DNA from: Flaviflagellibacter deserti
Lineage (GTDB): Bacteria > Pseudomonadota > Alphaproteobacteria > Rhizobiales > Methylopilaceae
DNA: 64,000 nt
Assembly (NCBI RefSeq): GCF_042652085.1
Contig: NZ_JBHSJF010000008.1
Location: 434,001-498,000 of the forward strand
Direction of reading: 5' to 3'
Shown piece after piece: positions 61,791-64,000 of the stretch (positions are counted from its first letter, which is position 1; each line of letters begins with the position of its first letter). The position numbers and the translations under genes are program-made. The notes beneath the pieces are model-generated. The model was not told the DNA's origin and did not search any database. It saw only the letters and a list, made by a program, of their open reading frames with translations.

Positions 61791-62363
61791 GGCCATGGCC
61801 TTGACGCGAACCTTGACCGCGATTGGTCCGGTATCGCCGACATCCTCGACGTAATGGACCTGATCGCCGCGCTTCAGCCGGTCGAAATCGCCGGCGAGCA
61901 GGCTGTTGCGGTGGAAGTAGAGCATGCCGCCCTCCTTCGTCAGCAGAAAGCCGAAATCGCCCGCCGGGTCCATTTCCGCGATCTGGCCGAGGAATTGGTT
62001 GGCGATGTCGCGCTGCGGCGCCTTGGTGCGGCCCTTGAGCTGTTCCTTGAAATCGAGGAGCTGGCGCTCGGCGATACGGAACGCCTCGTTGATGGCAACG
62101 CGAATATCAGGCGTCTGGAACTTCTGCTGGAGATGTTCAGGCTCATGGCTGACCACGATATCCTTGTGGCCGGGCACGCCGATCTCGATACGGATGACCG
62201 GGGGTACCGAGAGCGCGTTCTTGGCACGCTGGTCGACGCGGACCCGACAGGTGACGATACGATCGAAAATGGTTTCGAGCTTGGCCACCCGTTCGCGGAT
62301 GGCTTCTTCGGCCCATTGGCTGCTCTGGATGTTGTGGAAAGCGATCTCGACCGGCACCTGCAT
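61788..62363 (-). CDS. Ribosome hibernation factor (HPF/RaiA) fused to a cold-shock domain
   Basis: 191 residues from ATG 62363 (GGGAGGG six bases upstream). Residues 1-105 are an S30AE/HPF-like domain ('VEIAFHNIQSSQWAEEAIRERVAKLE', 'IRIEIGVPGHKDIVV', 'INEAFRIAERQLLDF'). Residues 125-190 are a cold-shock domain ('DFGFLLTKEGGMLYFHRNSLL', 'GDQVHYVEDVGDTGPIAVKVRV'). The usual RNP motifs of CSPs are only partly kept ('FGFL' for FGFI). Likely binds ribosomes in stationary phase or cold. Fusions of this kind occur in proteobacteria. Confidence 0.87.
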   Translation of the reverse strand: MQVPVEIAFHNIQSSQWAEEAIRERVAKLETIFDRIVTCRVRVDQRAKNALSVPPVIRIEIGVPGHKDIVVSHEPEHLQQKFQTPDIRVAINEAFRIAERQLLDFKEQLKGRTKAPQRDIANQFLGQIAEMDPAGDFGFLLTKEGGMLYFHRNSLLAGDFDRLKRGDQVHYVEDVGDTGPIAVKVRVKAMA

Positions 62364-62448
62364 AGGCATCCCTCCCGACGCTGTCTGACACACAGCTTTT
62401 CATCCAAATGTCATTTGGGCAACGTCCGGCGCGAAGAGTTGTTCGAAC

Positions 62449-62486
62449 GAAAAAGGCCCGCCGGGACGAACCAGGCGGGCCTTTCT
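62449..62486 (-). terminator. Rho-independent terminator of the OmpA-family gene
   Basis: On the minus strand AAAGGCCCGCC pairs with GGCGGGCCTTT around an 11-base loop (62452-62462 with 62474-62484), followed by TTTTCGTT. It lies about 20 bases beyond the OmpA-family stop. Confidence 0.85.
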
Positions 62487-62502
62487 CAAATCGATCGGAC
62501 GC

Positions 62503-64000
62503 TTATTGCGGCTGCTGCTGTTGCTGTTGCTCGGCATTCAGCAGCGGCGTGATGTTGCGCAGCGTCACGCGGCGGTTCTCCGCGCTCGGACCTTCGGTAT
62601 CGACGCGCAGATATTGCTCGCCGTAGCCTTGGGTCACGAGATTCTCGGCCGGGATCTGGTAGGTCTCGCTCAGGATTGCGGCGATCTCTTCAGCGCGGCG
62701 GTCCGACAGCGACAGATTGTCGATGTCCGAGCCAACGGCGTCGGTATGGCCCTCGATGAGGAACACCTCGTTCGGGTTCTTCTCGATGACCGCACCGAGG
62801 GCCTGCGCCAGTTCCTGCAGCTTCTGCACCTGATCCGGCGGTACGGTGAATTCGCCGAACTCGAAGTTGATCGTGTTGACGTCGACCGAGCGAACGCGGT
62901 CGCGCAGCCGGACGTTCTGACGAACCTCTTCGAGGGTGTAGGGCCGGTCGATCGCCTCCACGGGAGGCGCCTCGAACGCTTCGTAGTAATCGTCGTAACC
63001 GGCACGATCGGCCTCGACGATGTACTCCTCGCGCGGAATGCCGACGCGAACCGGCGGCAGGTCGAGATAGATGCTCAGCCCCGGACGGCGCGGCCGGTTG
63101 TCGATGAGCACATAATCGCGACCGCCCTGGCGGCGGATGCGGCGAAGCAGGCGGCCGTTATCGTCCTGGATCGTGACGATCTCGACGCCACCGGGACGCC
63201 GGATGACCGTTTCGATCTCGTTGCCGCGGCGGTCGACACGCACGTCCTCGGCGCGACGGCGCAGACGCTCCGTCTCGTCGTGGCGGATGATGGTGCGGCC
63301 GTTTTCGCGGATGATCGTGCGGTCGTCGCCTTCACGGATAATCAGGCGATCGCCCTGCCGCTCCTCGCGGCGGCCGAACTCCTGGTCGAAGCGGCGGTCG
63401 CGGCGATCGTCGTCACGACTCTCGCGGCGCTCGGGATCGAAGCGACGGAACTCGCCTCCGCCCTGGCGCTCGGCGCCTCCGCGGAACTCCTGGCCGGGCT
63501 CGCGCACCGGACCGGGAGTGTCCGGACCGAGCCGCGGGTCCGGGCCACGACGGCCATCCGCACCCGAACGATCGTCCGGTATCGGGCGTCCGTCGGGACC
63601 GAGGCGGCCGTCTGGTGCCGGACGTCCATCGGGGATCGGACGTCCATTGGGACCGGGCTGGGCGTCGGGGCCGAAGCGGCTGTCCGGACCGGGGCCGCCA
63701 CGGCCGTCGGGGCCGGGACGCCCATCAGGTGCTGGGCGTCCGTCCGGACCCCGACGACCTTCACCCTGACGACCTTCGGGACGGCGATTGTCACGCTGAC
63801 CGGGTGTCTGGATGCCGGGCGGGATCGGAGGCTCACCGGGCGATACCCCGGTCGACGGCGCGGGAGGCGCGTCAGGGCGCTGGACGCGCGGCTGTTGCTG
63901 TTGCGGCGTAGGCGGCACTGACGCGGGCGGAGTCGCGGCCGGAGGCGTGGCCTGCGGCGGCACGGGCGGAACCGGCGGCTCCGGGCCACGCTGAGGCTGG
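62503..64000 (-). CDS. OmpA-family protein with PDGR repeats (partial, runs off the window)
   Basis: Open from the window edge (no stop to 64000; the GTG at 63963 is not a convincing start), so the N terminus is missing. Visible order: Pro/Gln-rich segment, a run of about 13 PDGR-type units (63514-63753), an Arg/Asp-rich stretch, a central region with 'RRPGVEIVTIQDDNGRLLRRIRR', and a C-terminal OmpA peptidoglycan-binding domain ('GHTDAVGSDIDNLSLSDRRAEEIA', 'GYGEQYLRVDTEG' and 'NRRVTLR'). It ends in a Gln-rich tail. Likely anchors the envelope to peptidoglycan. Rhizobial relatives are long Pro-rich OmpA proteins. Confidence 0.85.
   Translation of the reverse strand, partial: QPQRGPEPPVPPVPPQATPPAATPPASVPPTPQQQQPRVQRPDAPPAPSTGVSPGEPPIPPGIQTPGQRDNRRPEGRQGEGRRGPDGRPAPDGRPGPDGRGGPGPDSRFGPDAQPGPNGRPIPDGRPAPDGRLGPDGRPIPDDRSGADGRRGPDPRLGPDTPGPVREPGQEFRGGAERQGGGEFRRFDPERRESRDDDRRDRRFDQEFGRREERQGDRLIIREGDDRTIIRENGRTIIRHDETERLRRRAEDVRVDRRGNEIETVIRRPGGVEIVTIQDDNGRLLRRIRRQGGRDYVLIDNRPRRPGLSIYLDLPPVRVGIPREEYIVEADRAGYDDYYEAFEAPPVEAIDRPYTLEEVRQNVRLRDRVRSVDVNTINFEFGEFTVPPDQVQKLQELAQALGAVIEKNPNEVFLIEGHTDAVGSDIDNLSLSDRRAEEIAAILSETYQIPAENLVTQGYGEQYLRVDTEGPSAENRRVTLRNITPLLNAEQQQQQQPQ
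63514..63753 (-). repeat. PDGR/GPDGRP tandem repeat region in the OmpA-family gene
   Basis: About 80 residues made of imperfect six-to-nine-residue units (GPDGRP, APDGRP, IPDGRP, GPDPRL and so on), with G in a near-periodic position. The unit is collagen-like in composition, but Gly is not strictly every third residue. Likely a disordered charged linker that may vary in copy number between strains. Confidence 0.75.

Noticed and set aside
62506..63921. Open frame of about 470 codons antisense to the OmpA-family gene
   Set aside because: The minus strand carries a clear OmpA domain and terminator; the plus-strand frame is explained by codon bias and repeats.

Overview
The window is about 64 kb of GC-rich DNA from an alphaproteobacterium, most likely order Hyphomicrobiales (Rhizobiales). 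I infer this from gene content and order: an IalB-like protein, rlmN, lemA with TPM-domain genes, EVE/gpsA/tsaD facing hemC-hemD-mitofilin-hemY, a DUF1674 gene, and rhizobial-type palindromic repeats. I cannot name the genus. No rRNA, integrase, transposase, phage gene or CRISPR array was seen.

Left part (1-29.5 kb), mostly chromosomal core: small secreted proteins, rlmN, a lemA/TPM operon carrying a perfect 21-bp inverted repeat inside a coding frame, an MFS transporter, purH, a heparinase-type protein, rsmB, htpX, an SDH assembly factor, an ABC exporter behind a micro-ORF and terminator, an extensin-like protein, msrA, DUF1232 and acetyl-CoA synthetase. A dead AbrB/Doc toxin-antitoxin pair follows, then a HlyD operon, about 0.8 kb of palindrome-rich non-coding DNA, an Lrp/AsnC effector-domain protein, and EVE-gpsA-tsaD divergent from hemC. 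HemD runs in frame into the mitofilin-like protein. HemY, a terminator and tRNA-Thr(CGT) close this part.

Middle part (29.5-57.4 kb), an accessory catabolic region starting 76 bp past the tRNA. It carries three complete ABC importers (taurine/NMT1 type, polar amino acid type, and BMP/nucleoside type), two GntR/FCD regulators and one LysR regulator. Its enzymes attack C-N bonds of ureides, carbamoyl compounds or cyclic amides: two Asp/Glu/hydantoin-racemase-fold proteins that lack both catalytic cysteines, a nitrilase-type amidohydrolase, a TRZ/ATZ-type metal amidohydrolase, two RidA-like proteins, a DUF1116 (AllG-like) protein, a YdhS-like FAD/NAD(P) protein, a DUF1989 protein, an arylmalonate-decarboxylase-like protein, a D-hydantoinase/dihydropyrimidinase, an SDR, a cupin, and two isochorismatase-fold hydrolases. 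One of the last closely resembles biuret hydrolase BiuH. A D-2-hydroxyacid dehydrogenase is frameshifted and an amidase survives only as an N-/C-terminal remnant. My inference is that the region imports nitrogen-rich small molecules (hydantoin, ureide, biuret or N-methylhydantoin type) and strips nitrogen from them. The exact substrates and the reaction order do not match any pathway I know. Shared GAATGCAAT/ATTGCATTC arms near three transcription units suggest common GntR control.

Right part (57.3-64 kb): a FecR-domain exported protein with an outer-membrane TPR/barrel protein, a glutamate dehydrogenase, a ribosome-hibernation-factor/cold-shock fusion, and an OmpA-family protein with PDGR-type repeats that runs off the window edge.
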